A DNA stretch of 64,000 bases, from the NCBI RefSeq assembly GCF_000523235.1, contig NZ_CP006850.1, forward strand, positions 4,588,001-4,652,000, in the 5' to 3' direction. Of this stretch, positions 50,669 to 59,595 are shown piece by piece; the stretch's first letter is position 1, and each line of letters starts with the position of its first letter. A program made the position numbers and the translations under genes. The DNA comes from Nocardia nova SH22a. Lineage in GTDB: Bacteria > Actinomycetota > Actinomycetes > Mycobacteriales > Mycobacteriaceae. Under the pieces are notes generated by a model that worked only from the letters and a program-made list of their open reading frames with translations, ran no database searches and was not told the DNA's origin.

Positions 50669-52054
50669 ATGCCTCAGCGCAAACCCATCGACCTACCTGC
50701 CGGTCCTCCGGAGCCGAGAGCTGTCACTGTCGCCGTGATCGGCGCCGGCATGGCCGGACTCGTCGCAGCCCGTGAACTGAATCGACAGGGCGTCGACGTT
50801 GTCGTGCTCGAAGCCTCGTCCCGGCCGGGCGGGCGGGTACTGGCCGAGACCACGACGCTCGGCTCGCGAGTCGATCTGGGCGGCCAATGGATCGGACACG
50901 GCCACCATCGTTTCGAATCGCTGGCCGCCGAACTCGGCACCACGGTCTTCCCCATGCATACTCCGAAGCGACCCGCGATCGTGGATGGTGTTGCGGCCGT
51001 GCGGAACGCGAGCGGGACCGGCGCGGTCGCGAACGGCACCTTGTTGGTCTGGGAAGTCCTGTCGCGGCTGGGGATGCCCCGAACCTGGAAAACGCAGAGC
51101 GTCCAGTCGTGGCTGCGGCGAGTGCCGAATCGCCGTGCGCGGCGACTGTTGGAAGTTCTCGTCTCGGTCTCCACCACCGCGGACCTCGACCGGTTTTCGA
51201 TGCACGCCTTCCTCGACATGGTCCGCTATCAGGGTGGGCTGACGACGATGCTGTCCACCGCGGGGGGCGCGCAAGAGAGCATCGTCGCCGAGGGGGCGGG
51301 AACACTGGCCGAACGGCTCGCCACCGAACTCGACGGAAGAATCGTGTTCGACAGCGCGGTCACCGCATTGCACCGTGACGACACCGGTGTCACGATCCAT
51401 TCGGCCACCGGCACATACCGTGCGGCCGAGGTGATTGTGACCGTTCCGCCGCCGACGGCTTCCGGGATCGAGCACCATCCGGCGCTGCCCGCGGAGCGAA
51501 TCTGTTTGCAGGACAACACCTATATGGGATCGGTGTACAAGGCGATCGCGGTCTACGACCGGCCGTTCTGGCGTGAACACGGCGATGCCGAGCTGATAAC
51601 GCTGACCGAGCCCGCCATGGCCGTATTCGACACCTCACCACCGCAGGGGCCCGGCCACCTGTGCGTTCTCATCGCCGGACCCGAGGCGCGCGACCTCGAC
51701 GACCTCAGCGAAAGTGCCCGCCGCTCAGCGATCCTGACACCGCTCGCCGCACGCCTGGGCTCCCGGATACTCGAACCCCGGGGCTGGCACGAGAAGGCGT
51801 GGCATCGGGACCGTCATGTCGGTGGTGGCTACCTGGCATTGCCGACCATCGGACACGAAGAGGGACACGTCCCCATGACCGCACAGCCGATCGGCCATAT
51901 CCATTGGGCAGGCACCGAAACCGCCGGCGAGCACGCGGGCTACATCGAGGGCGCCATCGAATCCGGCGAGCGTGTGGCACACGAGATCCGTTCTGCCCTC
52001 GCCGATAACAACTCCCGCCACAACGCCGTGCCCGACTCGCCGACGCGGTCGTAG
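50669..52054 (+). CDS. Flavin monoamine oxidase family protein (2)
   Basis: The 461-residue protein has VAVIGAGMAGLVAARELNRQ, VLEASSRPGGRVLAET, GGQWIGHGHHRFE near 73 and a final IHWAGTETAGEHAGYIEGAIESGERVA. It is related to amine oxidase 1 but not a close copy. ATG at 50669 has GGAG upstream; an ATG at 50642 is possible. The adjacent SnoaL-like gene and the shared operator suggest one amine-degrading or amine-modifying function. Confidence 0.93.
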   Translation: MPQRKPIDLPAGPPEPRAVTVAVIGAGMAGLVAARELNRQGVDVVVLEASSRPGGRVLAETTTLGSRVDLGGQWIGHGHHRFESLAAELGTTVFPMHTPKRPAIVDGVAAVRNASGTGAVANGTLLVWEVLSRLGMPRTWKTQSVQSWLRRVPNRRARRLLEVLVSVSTTADLDRFSMHAFLDMVRYQGGLTTMLSTAGGAQESIVAEGAGTLAERLATELDGRIVFDSAVTALHRDDTGVTIHSATGTYRAAEVIVTVPPPTASGIEHHPALPAERICLQDNTYMGSVYKAIAVYDRPFWREHGDAELITLTEPAMAVFDTSPPQGPGHLCVLIAGPEARDLDDLSESARRSAILTPLAARLGSRILEPRGWHEKAWHRDRHVGGGYLALPTIGHEEGHVPMTAQPIGHIHWAGTETAGEHAGYIEGAIESGERVAHEIRSALADNNSRHNAVPDSPTRS

Positions 52055-52080
52055 ATCACGCCATTCGAAGGAACACTCCC

Positions 52081-52578
52081 ATGGCACCCGACAGCACCGC
52101 CCGCCCGCACCGACCGCCGGACATCGCGGCATTCGCCGCCGATATCGAACGAATCACCAACGAAGGTCTCATCGACGAACTGCTCGCCCTGTTCGCTCCC
52201 GACGCAGTCGCCGACTGGATCATGGACGGCGCCCACGATCACCACCGGGGCATCGATGCCATCCGCGCAGCCACCGCCGAACTGGTCGGTGTCGGCAAGG
52301 CGCTGGGGCTACACGTCCACAAGACCGTCCAGTGCGCCGATGCGGACAGCATAGTGCTCACCTGGACCGGAGGATTCGGCACCGGCGACTGCCAGTTCGG
52401 GACCGAGATCTGGACTTTCCGCGACGGCCTGGTCGTGCACCAGCAGATGTACTCCTACCTCGATGTCCGATCGAGCACCTCACCACTCGCGAGCCTCAGA
52501 CTGCTGGCGGTCGCACCGAAAGTCGTTGCCTCCCTTGTGAAATATCGTTGGCGCAACCACACACTCACTCGCCGCTGA
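52081..52578 (+). CDS. SnoaL/NTF2-like protein
   Basis: The 165-residue protein shows the NTF2-like order: ALFAPDAVADWIMDG near 43, HRGIDAIRAATAEL near 55-70 and GTEIWTFRDGLVVHQQMY near 118. Members include small isomerases, cyclases and hydrolases. GAAGGA precedes the ATG, 26 bp after the amine oxidase 2 stop, so it is in the same operon. Its reaction is unknown. Confidence 0.88.
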   Translation: MAPDSTARPHRPPDIAAFAADIERITNEGLIDELLALFAPDAVADWIMDGAHDHHRGIDAIRAATAELVGVGKALGLHVHKTVQCADADSIVLTWTGGFGTGDCQFGTEIWTFRDGLVVHQQMYSYLDVRSSTSPLASLRLLAVAPKVVASLVKYRWRNHTLTRR

Positions 52579-52659
52579 CTCTCATCCATCGGAGTCCGAA
52601 CAGGTCCGCTCGAACGTCCTTCCTCCAGGACAATTCGATGCTCGAAACATTTCCCAGCA

Positions 52660-53133
52660 CTATTCACGCGCGGCACCGGCGGGCCACACGACGTCCACCG
52701 GGACCGCCTTCTGCCCCGCGAACGCGACGACACTGCCGGTCCCGCTGCGTTCGCCGTCCTGACCGTCCCACACGGCGATGAGTCGATCGCACGATCCCAG
52801 CACGGCTTCGTTCGCGGCTTCGTAGGCATCGGCGCCGGTGTTGTCGAAATCCATCACACGCACTGTGTCGGCTCGGCGCATCAATTCATCGAACAGCGGA
52901 GCATGATCCTGCTTCACCTTCCGCTCCCGGTAATTCCGTGACGGGAGAACCACTTCCAACCTCCCACCCCGGTCGAGAACAGCTCGAGCGAACACCGAAT
53001 CCGCCCCACGGGCAATACAACTCACGCCGACCAGGTCGCCCACATCGGCCAGTCGACCGACGATCGCGTCGTACACCAACTTCGCCGTATCCGGCGTGAT
53101 GTTCATATGCCCGGTAACGCCGATCCGCACCAT
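52660..53133 (-). CDS. SLOG-like nucleotide-binding fold protein (copy 2)
   Basis: The 157-residue paralogue of the protein at 8641-9120 starts VRIGVTGHMN and has LVGVSCIARGADSVFARAVLD, VVLPSRNYRERKV, LIAVWDGQDG and a final VDVVWPAGAARE. The ATG at 53133 has AGGAG upstream. A longer frame to 53361 contains an out-of-frame piece of a different small gene. It is divergent from the DUF234-type ATPase. It probably binds a nucleotide-like ligand; the role is unknown. Confidence 0.8.
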   Translation of the reverse strand: MVRIGVTGHMNITPDTAKLVYDAIVGRLADVGDLVGVSCIARGADSVFARAVLDRGGRLEVVLPSRNYRERKVKQDHAPLFDELMRRADTVRVMDFDNTGADAYEAANEAVLGSCDRLIAVWDGQDGERSGTGSVVAFAGQKAVPVDVVWPAGAARE

Positions 53134-53144
53134 CCGCAACTCCT

Positions 53145-53361
53145 CTACACCGAAACCATCTGTCGCATACGGTCTCTCAGTTCGGCCACCGCACCAACAC
53201 TCTGCAATTGCCCAGTCCGGCTGTACTTCCTCAGCTCTCCCCATTCGCGCATCTCGTGTCGAACCCAGAGTTCGGTGTAACGGTCGAACAGTTCTCAACC
53301 AGCGGAACCGCCGACGCACCTCGCCGGACAGCAGCGGCTCGCCGACACGGCGGGTGTTCAC
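53145..53361 (-). pseudogene. Small coiled-coil-like gene disrupted by a frameshift, upstream of SLOG copy 2
   Basis: A GTG at 53361 begins a frame that reads GEPLLSGEVRRRFRWL. At about 53293-53298 the reading continues in another frame as ELFDRYTELWVRHEMREWGE, then LRKYSRTGQLQSVGAVAELRDRMRQ, ending at a TAG 11 bp before the SLOG ATG. Restoring two bases in the GAGA run would fuse the two into one helical protein of about 72 residues. It is unlike the broken ORF upstream of SLOG copy 1. Confidence 0.5.
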
Positions 53362-53395
53362 TGAGCAGTCCGTCCGGCAGCGTTTGCATAAACTA

Positions 53396-53438
53396 AGATT
53401 GGCTCTTAGTTAGATCTGATCTAACTAAGAGCCAATCT
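53396..53438. promoter_or_regulatory. 43-bp perfect palindrome before the ATPase gene
   Basis: Two 21-base arms (from AGATTGGCTC to GATC) are exact inverted copies around one T. The palindrome ends 15 bp before the ATG of the ATPase and 5 bp before its AGGAG site. It is AT-rich in a GC-rich genome and includes four CTAAG/CTTAG pentamers. A possible -35 TTGCAT lies just upstream, so the palindrome would cover the -10 region. Confidence 0.85.
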
Positions 53439-53453
53439 CGCTTAGGAGCTTCG

Positions 53454-54887
53454 ATGGATTTCGCAGGCAGACAGGCCGATCTCGACCTGCTCGGGCAGCA
53501 GCTCGACATCGTTGCCGGAGCAAGGGGCGCGACCCGTGGCCGGGCGGTGATCGTGACCGGCCGACGACGGGTGGGGAAGTCGCGGCTGGTGCAAGAGTTC
53601 TGCGACCGCTCCGGTGCGGCGAACATGGTGTTCCAGGCGACGCGCGGGCGCAATCCGAACGCGGAGCGCGCCGACTTCGTCGCCGCCATCACCTGCTCGT
53701 CTCTCTCCGAGGCCGACCTTGTTGCCGGAATCCAGGCCGGCGACTGGAACCAAGCTCTGCGAACTTTGGCTATCGCATTGCCGGATGACACTCCCAGCGT
53801 GGTGGTGATCGACGAGGTGCCGTGGCTGACCGAACAGGACGCGGAGTTCGAGGGCGCACTCCAGACGGTGTGGGACCGTCAACTGTCCGCCAAACCGGTC
53901 CTGCTCATCCTGGTCGGTAGCGACATCTCCGTCATGGAGGCACTGCAATCGCGGGACCGGCCGTTCTTCGGACGAGCGACGAAGATGTCGGTCGACCCGC
54001 TCCATGTTGCCGATGTGCAGGCCATGACCGGGTTGGCCGACGCCGAGGCCATCGACGCCCTGCTCATCACCGGCGGTTTCCCGGAGATCGTGCGGTCGTG
54101 GCAGACAGGAATGAGCCGCACCGATTTTCTCCGCGCCTCGACCACCGATCCACTGTCGCCGCTACTCGTGGCCGGCGAACTGACACTGCTCGGCGGATTC
54201 CCCGAATCCTCCCGCGCGCGTGCGATTCTCGAAGCGATCGGCAGCGGTGAACGCACCTTCAGCACAATCGCCTCCCAAGCCGGTAGTTCCGGCGCCCTTC
54301 CGGCTGGAACGCTGGCTCCGCTGTTGGAAACCCTGCAGGCGAAACGGATCATCACCGCCGATCTGCCGCTGTCCACCCGTCCCGATCACAAGAACAAGCG
54401 CTACCGGATCACCGACCCGTACCTGCGATTCTGGCTGGCCCTGCTGCAGCGGACGATTCCGCTCGCCGAGCGCGGCCGTCACGACCTGGCGGCGGAACGT
54501 ATCGAACGCTCGTGGACCACGTGGCGCGGCCGGGCGGTCGAGCCGCTCATCCGCGAATCACTGCTGCGACTGCTGCCGAACGACAGGTGGCCGGACACAG
54601 ACGCGGTCGGCGGCTGGTGGAACCGCCAGAACAATCCCGAAGTCGACCTCATCGGCGCGGACACCGCCCCGACGGCGACGTCCGTAGATTTCGTCGGCTC
54701 CATCAAATGGCTCGAGGACCGCCCGTTCGATCGGCACGACTACGAGGCCCTCAGCCGGGCCCTGCTGTCGGTACCCGGCACCGAGCCCGGCACCCCGCTC
54801 GTCGCGGTATCCCGATCCGGAATCGGGAACGATCTTCCGCTGAGGGCGCATTGGCGCCCAGAAGATCTCGTTGATTCATGGCGCTGA
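53454..54887 (+). CDS. AAA ATPase with C-terminal DUF234-like domain
   Basis: The 477-residue protein has a Walker A (VTGRRRVGKSRLV) near residue 35 and Walker B (VVVIDEVPWL) near 120, then winged-helix-like segments. A C-terminal domain (NPEVDLIGADTAPTATS, then GSIKWLEDRPF) resembles the DUF234 region of archaeal-type ATPases. The PD-(D/E)xK-like pattern there lacks an acidic residue before IKW. AGGAG precedes the ATG. Family members are found in archaea and in bacterial accessory regions and are of unknown role, sometimes suspected in mobile DNA or defence. Confidence 0.88.
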   Translation: MDFAGRQADLDLLGQQLDIVAGARGATRGRAVIVTGRRRVGKSRLVQEFCDRSGAANMVFQATRGRNPNAERADFVAAITCSSLSEADLVAGIQAGDWNQALRTLAIALPDDTPSVVVIDEVPWLTEQDAEFEGALQTVWDRQLSAKPVLLILVGSDISVMEALQSRDRPFFGRATKMSVDPLHVADVQAMTGLADAEAIDALLITGGFPEIVRSWQTGMSRTDFLRASTTDPLSPLLVAGELTLLGGFPESSRARAILEAIGSGERTFSTIASQAGSSGALPAGTLAPLLETLQAKRIITADLPLSTRPDHKNKRYRITDPYLRFWLALLQRTIPLAERGRHDLAAERIERSWTTWRGRAVEPLIRESLLRLLPNDRWPDTDAVGGWWNRQNNPEVDLIGADTAPTATSVDFVGSIKWLEDRPFDRHDYEALSRALLSVPGTEPGTPLVAVSRSGIGNDLPLRAHWRPEDLVDSWR

Positions 54888-54927
54888 CCGGCGCGGTGTG
54901 CTCGGGTTGGAGCATCGAGTCCACCGG

Positions 54928-55482
54928 TCAGGCGTCAAGCCCCCGCCGGATCAGTGCCCATCCGTGCTCGGCGGTCCGGGCTCGGTCGTGGGGAGCGGCA
55001 CGAGCCAGCAAGGCCGCCAGCATCGACAACGCCAGCATCAGATCGGCGGCGGTCAGGTCCGCCCGAATCTCACCGCGATCGCGGGCCCGCTCGAGCAGAC
55101 CGGCAAGCATGGCCCCGACCCGGACACTCATTCCCGCCAGCGGCCCGCCGGTCAGCGGCGGATCGATCAGTTCCACGAACGCGATCGAGGTCACCACCTG
55201 GTCCACGATCAGCTCGAGCATCTGGTCGATTCCGGTGTCCGGTTGTGCCGCATAGGTTTCCAGACCCACGACATTGTCCTCGAACACCGCCAGCGCCAGC
55301 GCCTCTCGATCGGCGAAATGCCGGTAGAGGCTGCCCTGCCCGACCCCTGCCCGGCGGGCGATGAGGCTCAGCGGCGCGTCGAAGCCGGATTCGGCGAACA
55401 CCTCCCGCGCGGCCGCGATCAGGGCCGTGCGATTGGCGGCGGCCGCACCGGGTCCACGATTTACTCGACGTTGCTCCGCCAT
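54928..55482 (-). CDS. TetR family transcriptional regulator
   Basis: The 184-residue regulator has a helix-turn-helix (LSLIARRAGVGQGSLYRHFADREA) near residues 38-61. It is divergent from an SDR gene, with an exact palindrome between their starts. It probably represses that SDR and itself. It is convergent with the DUF234-type ATPase gene. Confidence 0.93.
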   Translation of the reverse strand: MAEQRRVNRGPGAAAANRTALIAAAREVFAESGFDAPLSLIARRAGVGQGSLYRHFADREALALAVFEDNVVGLETYAAQPDTGIDQMLELIVDQVVTSIAFVELIDPPLTGGPLAGMSVRVGAMLAGLLERARDRGEIRADLTAADLMLALSMLAALLARAAPHDRARTAEHGWALIRRGLDA

Positions 55483-55498
55483 CGGCCTACACTACCAA

Positions 55499-55516
55499 CC
55501 GGACACCATTGTCCGG
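55499..55516. promoter_or_regulatory. TetR operator before the SDR
   Basis: The palindrome CCGGACA-ccat-TGTCCGG (7-bp exact arms) lies 16 bp before the TetR start and about 60 bp before the SDR start. It is the likely site for the adjacent TetR. Confidence 0.7.
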
Positions 55517-55576
55517 ATAGAAACGGCGACGTCGACACGTGCCGACGGCCCCGCAGTGCACCGAGGAGGGACTCCG

Positions 55577-56335
55577 TTGAGCACCAACAGCTTTCACAAC
55601 CGCGTCGCCGTCGTCACCGGGGCCGGATCCGGAATCGGGCGCGCCATCGCCATCGCGTTCGCCAAGTGCGGCGCCATGGTCGTGGCAGCGGATATCAGCT
55701 CCGACGGCGCTCAGGGTACCGCCGCGGAAATCGGCGCGGCGGCGATTCCGGTAGTTGTCGACATCTCCGACGAAATCGAGGTCGCCCGCGCGACCCGCAC
55801 CGCGATGGACACCTTCGGCCGCATCGACGTGTTGTGCAACAACGCGGGCGTCATGGACGAGATGGCCCTGCCCGCCGAAACCCCGGTCACCACCTGGGAG
55901 CGGACGGTCGCGGTGAATCTCACCGGGACGTTTCTGATGACCCGCGCGGTCCTGCCGCACATGCTCGACCAGGGCATCGGCTCGATCGTCAACACCGCCT
56001 CGGAGGCGGGGATCCGGGGCGGTGCGGCCGGAATCGCTTATACCGCGGCCAAACACGGGGTGGTCGGACTGACCCGCAACGTGGCCTGGATCCACGCCGG
56101 GGACGGCATCCGCTGCAATGCGATCCTGCCCGGCCCGACCATGACGGGCAGCTGCGGGCCCACACCCGAGTGGGATCTCGACGGTGTGACCCGGCTGCAA
56201 CCGGTGATGTCGCTGATGCGCGGTGTCGCGGAGCCCGAACAGCTGGCCGAGGTGGCGGTCTTTCTCGCCTCCGATGCCGCGTCCTTCATCAACGGCGCGG
56301 TCGTCCCCGTCGACGGCGGCTGGTCGGCGGGCTGA
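55577..56335 (+). CDS. Short-chain dehydrogenase/reductase with TTG start
   Basis: The 252-residue SDR shows VAVVTGAGSGIGRAIAIAFAK, NNAGVMDE near 88, NTASEAG near 140 and YTAAKHGVVGLTRN near 155. A strong GAGGAGGG ribosome site lies six bases before a TTG codon at 55577; no ATG or GTG fits as well, so TTG is the start. It would act on an alcohol/ketone pair with NAD(P). It is divergent from its probable TetR repressor. Confidence 0.92.
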   Translation: MSTNSFHNRVAVVTGAGSGIGRAIAIAFAKCGAMVVAADISSDGAQGTAAEIGAAAIPVVVDISDEIEVARATRTAMDTFGRIDVLCNNAGVMDEMALPAETPVTTWERTVAVNLTGTFLMTRAVLPHMLDQGIGSIVNTASEAGIRGGAAGIAYTAAKHGVVGLTRNVAWIHAGDGIRCNAILPGPTMTGSCGPTPEWDLDGVTRLQPVMSLMRGVAEPEQLAEVAVFLASDAASFINGAVVPVDGGWSAG

Positions 56336-56357
56336 TCCCGGCTCCGCGACAACCATG

Positions 56358-57797
56358 TCAGCCCCGCACCGCGACCGGCTCGGCGGATTCGGCCACCTCG
56401 TCGGGCGTGGACCGGCGGCGCACCGGAATCGCGGCGGCCAGCGCGGCGGCGATCAGCGCGACCCCGCAGCCGATGAACAGCCCGGTCCGGAATCCGCCCT
56501 CGGTCGGCACGCTGTGCCCGTGGAAGTCCATGCTCATCTGGGCCAGCACCACACCGACCACCGCGGCCGCCACCGAGGTGCCGATCGAGCGCATCAGGGT
56601 GTTGAAACTGTTGGCGGAAGCGGTTTCCGACAGCGGCACCGAGGACATGATCAGCGCGGGCATCGCACCGTAGGCCAGGCCCACACCGCCGTTGATGACG
56701 CAGACCGCGATCAGCAGACCCCAGGTCGAGCCCATCAGCGCGGTCGTCACGCCGTATCCGGCCGCGATCACCAGCGCGCCCACGGTCAAGGTGACCTTGG
56801 GCCCGCGCAGGGCCGACAGCCGTGCGCCCACCGGCGAGATCGCCATCATCATCAGGCCGGACGGCGCCATCCACAGCCCCATCGCCATCATCGACTGCCC
56901 GAGCCCGTATCCGGCGGCGGTGGGCAGTTGCAGTACCTGCGGCACGATCAGCGACGAGGAGTACATCGCGACGCCGATGACGACCGAGGCGGCATTGGTC
57001 AGCAGCACCGGCGGCCGCGCGGTCACCCGCAGATCGACCAGCGGGTCGGCGACGCGCAGTTCCCACCAACCCCACGCCAGCAGCACCACCACGGCGGCGG
57101 CGAACAGTCCGACAGTGGTCCCACTACCCCAGCCCCAGGTGCCGCCCTTGGACACCGCGAGCAGCAGGGCCACCAGCCCGGCGCCGAGTCCGGCCGCGCC
57201 CACGTAGTCGAAACCACCGCGCCCGCGCACATCCGACTCCGGCACCACCAGCCACACGGCGACCGCGATCACCGCGCTCAACACCGCCGCACCCCAGAAC
57301 AGCACGTGCCAGTCGGAGTATTCGGCCACCGCCGCCGACACCGGAAGTCCCAGTGCGCCACCGATTCCCAGCGACGCACTCAGCAGCGCGACCGCCGAGC
57401 CCAGCTTCTCGGCGGGCAGCACATCGCGCATGACGCTGATGCCCAGCGGGATGATGCCCACTCCCATGCCCTGCAGTCCGCGCCCGATGATCATCGGCAG
57501 CACCGAATCCGACAGCGCGCACACGATCGACCCGGCGATCAGCGGCACCGTCGACAGCAACAGGACACGACGTTTGCCGTAGAGGTCGCCGAGGCGACCG
57601 GCCACCGGCGTGGTGACCGCGCCGACCAGCAGTGTCACCGTGACGATCCACGAGGCGTTCGACGCCGTCGTGTGCAGCAGTTGCGGGAACTGCGCGATCA
57701 GCGGGATCACCAGGGTCTGCATGATCGAGGCGATGATCCCGGCGAAGGCCAGCACCCCGACGATCAACCCCGGCCGCCCGGAACCGGTCCTGTTCAT
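56358..57797 (-). CDS. MFS transporter, DHA2 (14-TM) drug exporter type
   Basis: The 479-residue protein has about 14 hydrophobic segments and the MFS motif GRLGDLYGKRRVLL near residue 66, with motif C-like GGALGLPVSAAV near 150. It is of the EmrB/QacA (DHA2) group that exports hydrophobic compounds by proton antiport. It is divergent from a MarR gene across an AT-rich palindromic region, so MarR repression is likely. The convergent SDR ends 22 bp away. Confidence 0.93.
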   Translation of the reverse strand: MNRTGSGRPGLIVGVLAFAGIIASIMQTLVIPLIAQFPQLLHTTASNASWIVTVTLLVGAVTTPVAGRLGDLYGKRRVLLLSTVPLIAGSIVCALSDSVLPMIIGRGLQGMGVGIIPLGISVMRDVLPAEKLGSAVALLSASLGIGGALGLPVSAAVAEYSDWHVLFWGAAVLSAVIAVAVWLVVPESDVRGRGGFDYVGAAGLGAGLVALLLAVSKGGTWGWGSGTTVGLFAAAVVVLLAWGWWELRVADPLVDLRVTARPPVLLTNAASVVIGVAMYSSSLIVPQVLQLPTAAGYGLGQSMMAMGLWMAPSGLMMMAISPVGARLSALRGPKVTLTVGALVIAAGYGVTTALMGSTWGLLIAVCVINGGVGLAYGAMPALIMSSVPLSETASANSFNTLMRSIGTSVAAAVVGVVLAQMSMDFHGHSVPTEGGFRTGLFIGCGVALIAAALAAAIPVRRRSTPDEVAESAEPVAVRG

Positions 57798-57819
57798 TCC
57801 ATGTCTCCCTCACCAGCTA

Positions 57820-57854
57820 ATATGTATTATGCATAGTGAATGTAGCATGCATAT
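57820..57854. promoter_or_regulatory. MarR operator region
   Basis: An AT-rich imperfect inverted repeat is bounded by ATATG and CATAT and contains TATGCATA and GCATGCATAT as half-sites. It fills the gap between the MFS and MarR genes and is the obvious operator for both. Confidence 0.65.
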
Positions 57855-57920
57855 TGGCGGCCGGATCCCCGAGCGGGCTGTGAGACGGGTCTCGGCGGCA
57901 CGAGGCGAGAGGAGTTCCGC

Positions 57921-58373
57921 GTGAATCAGGCGGACAAGCCCATCCATCTGGTCGAGTTCGAGACCATGCTGCTGAGCCGCTATCAGATGCGGCGGCACGA
58001 GCGGCTGGGCCTCGAGCGCAGCGCCTATGTGGTGCTGAGCCGCCTGACGATGCAGGGACCGATGTCGATCGGACAGCTCAGCGCCGCCTTCGGCCTGGAC
58101 GCCTCGACGTTGAACCGGCAGACCGCGGCATTGGTGCGCGGTGGGCTGGTGGAGCGGATCGCCGATCCCGACGGCGGCATCGCCCGCAAATTCCGCATCA
58201 CCGCCGAGGGAACGCGGCGGCTCGAGGAGACGGTCGAGGCCACGACGGCGGGGCTGGAGCGGGTGCTGTGCGACTGGCCCGATGCCGATGTCGCCGAGTT
58301 CGCCACCTGGTTGCGCCGCCTCAACACCGATATCGAACGGCTGTCGGGACAACCGTGGCCGCGACCGGAATAG
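57921..58373 (+). CDS. MarR family transcriptional regulator
   Basis: The 150-residue regulator has the winged helix LSRLTMQGPMSIGQLSAAF, then LDASTLNRQTAALVRGGLVERIADPDGG, the family's DNA-recognition pattern. GAGAGGAG precedes the GTG. It is divergent from the DHA2 exporter and probably releases the operator when a phenolic or similar drug binds. About 200 bp downstream show no gene. Confidence 0.93.
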   Translation: MNQADKPIHLVEFETMLLSRYQMRRHERLGLERSAYVVLSRLTMQGPMSIGQLSAAFGLDASTLNRQTAALVRGGLVERIADPDGGIARKFRITAEGTRRLEETVEATTAGLERVLCDWPDADVAEFATWLRRLNTDIERLSGQPWPRPE

Positions 58374-58573
58374 GAAGCGCCACTGAAGGTTACGCTGTTG
58401 GCCGGAGGCGGTTCCGCGGAAGATCGACACCTCGAGCCGAGGGTGCCGACCGCCCGGAAGGCCGAGCCTGCGGGGCGCGGACAACGCGACGGCAGCGCGA
58501 GCGGATCACCGGCAACGCGAGAGGCCGGGAACGAAGCGACGAGAGCACCCGGCACAACGACTGCCGCCGGGCC

Positions 58574-59581
58574 TCACGCCGGATCCTCCCCGGCACAGCG
58601 TCGACGGATCTCACGCACCAGATCGGCCACCGCCTCGGGCGGCAGGCCGGGCCCGGGCGCGAACGACATCCGGGTGATCAGGCCGCCGAAGCGCCGCGCC
58701 AGCAGCTCGGGCAGCTCGCGCGGCGAGGCCACCACCGCGAATGCCTCGATCATGTCGTCACTGATCAGCGCCGCCATCCGATCCCACTCCCCCGCCTTCG
58801 ACAACCGGGTCAGTTCGATCCCGGTGTCGGTCCAGCCGTGCAGGTCGAACAGCGGGCGGTAGGCGGGTGTGGAGGCGTAGAAGGCGAGGCGGCGGCGCAG
58901 TGTGGTCATGCCGCGTTCGATGCGCTCGTCGGTGCCGGTGACGACGAAAGGTGTTGCCACGACCTCGAATCCGTCCCCCGCCCCACCGGCGGCCAGCGCG
59001 GGCAGGGTGCGTTCGCGCAGCCAGCGGGCGGTGGTGAAGCCGTGGCAGAGGAATCCGTCGGCGACCTCGGCGGCCACCCGGGTCATGGCCGGGCCGACGC
59101 CCGCGAGCAGAATGCGCGGCGGGCCGAAATCGTGGGCGGGCGGGACGAAATCGGGCGGCATCAGGGTGTGGCGGGTGAATTCGCCGTCGAATGCCAGCTC
59201 GGCGCCGTCGTGCCAGTGCGCCCAGATGGCGCGCAGGGCGAGCACGTATTCGCGCATCCGTGCCGCGGGGCGGTCGGCGGGCATCGCGAAGCGGCGTTCG
59301 ATGTGCGCGCGCACCTGCGATCCGAGTCCCAATCGCAGCCGTCCGCCGGAGAAACGCTGCAGATCGTCGGCGGTGTAGGCGACCGTCATCGGCGAGCGGG
59401 CCAGCGCCACCGCGACCGAGGTGCCCAGGCCGATGCCGCGGGTGCCGTGCGCGGCCAGTGCCAGCGTGAGGAACGGGTCGCCGTTCATCTCACCGGCCCA
59501 CAGTCCGTCGAAGCCGAGCCGTTCCAGGTCCGCGGCCCGGGCGGCGTCGTCGAGTCCCGCGAGCGTGGTATCGATCAGCAT
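58574..59581 (-). CDS. LLM-class flavin/F420-dependent oxidoreductase (1)
   Basis: The 335-residue protein starts MLIDTTLAGLDDAARAADLE and has LGFDGLWAGEM near 27, LGTSVAVALARSPM near 57, GRLRLGLGSQVRAHIERRF near 83 and ILLAGVGPAMTRVAAEVADG near 157, as in F420-dependent luciferase-like oxidoreductases. A longer open frame upstream reads poorly and crosses a palindrome. It faces an enoyl-CoA hydratase gene and so may act on an acyl-CoA or alcohol in that pathway. Confidence 0.9.
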   Translation of the reverse strand: MLIDTTLAGLDDAARAADLERLGFDGLWAGEMNGDPFLTLALAAHGTRGIGLGTSVAVALARSPMTVAYTADDLQRFSGGRLRLGLGSQVRAHIERRFAMPADRPAARMREYVLALRAIWAHWHDGAELAFDGEFTRHTLMPPDFVPPAHDFGPPRILLAGVGPAMTRVAAEVADGFLCHGFTTARWLRERTLPALAAGGAGDGFEVVATPFVVTGTDERIERGMTTLRRRLAFYASTPAYRPLFDLHGWTDTGIELTRLSKAGEWDRMAALISDDMIEAFAVVASPRELPELLARRFGGLITRMSFAPGPGLPPEAVADLVREIRRRCAGEDPA

Positions 59582-59595
59582 GGCGACGCCTTCCG

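Noticed and set aside
52660..53361. A 233-residue form of SLOG copy 2
   Set aside because: The first 76 residues are a mixture of frames of another small gene; ATG 53133 with AGGAG matches the paralogue's start.
56223..57836. A 537-codon open frame on the plus strand rich in His, Gln and Arg
   Set aside because: It is antisense to the DHA2 transporter; the His/Gln/Arg richness is typical of a reversed membrane-protein frame.
58374..58573. Possible gene between MarR and LLM 1
   Set aside because: Frames are Arg/Gly/Ala-rich with poor bias and no ribosome site; treated as non-coding.
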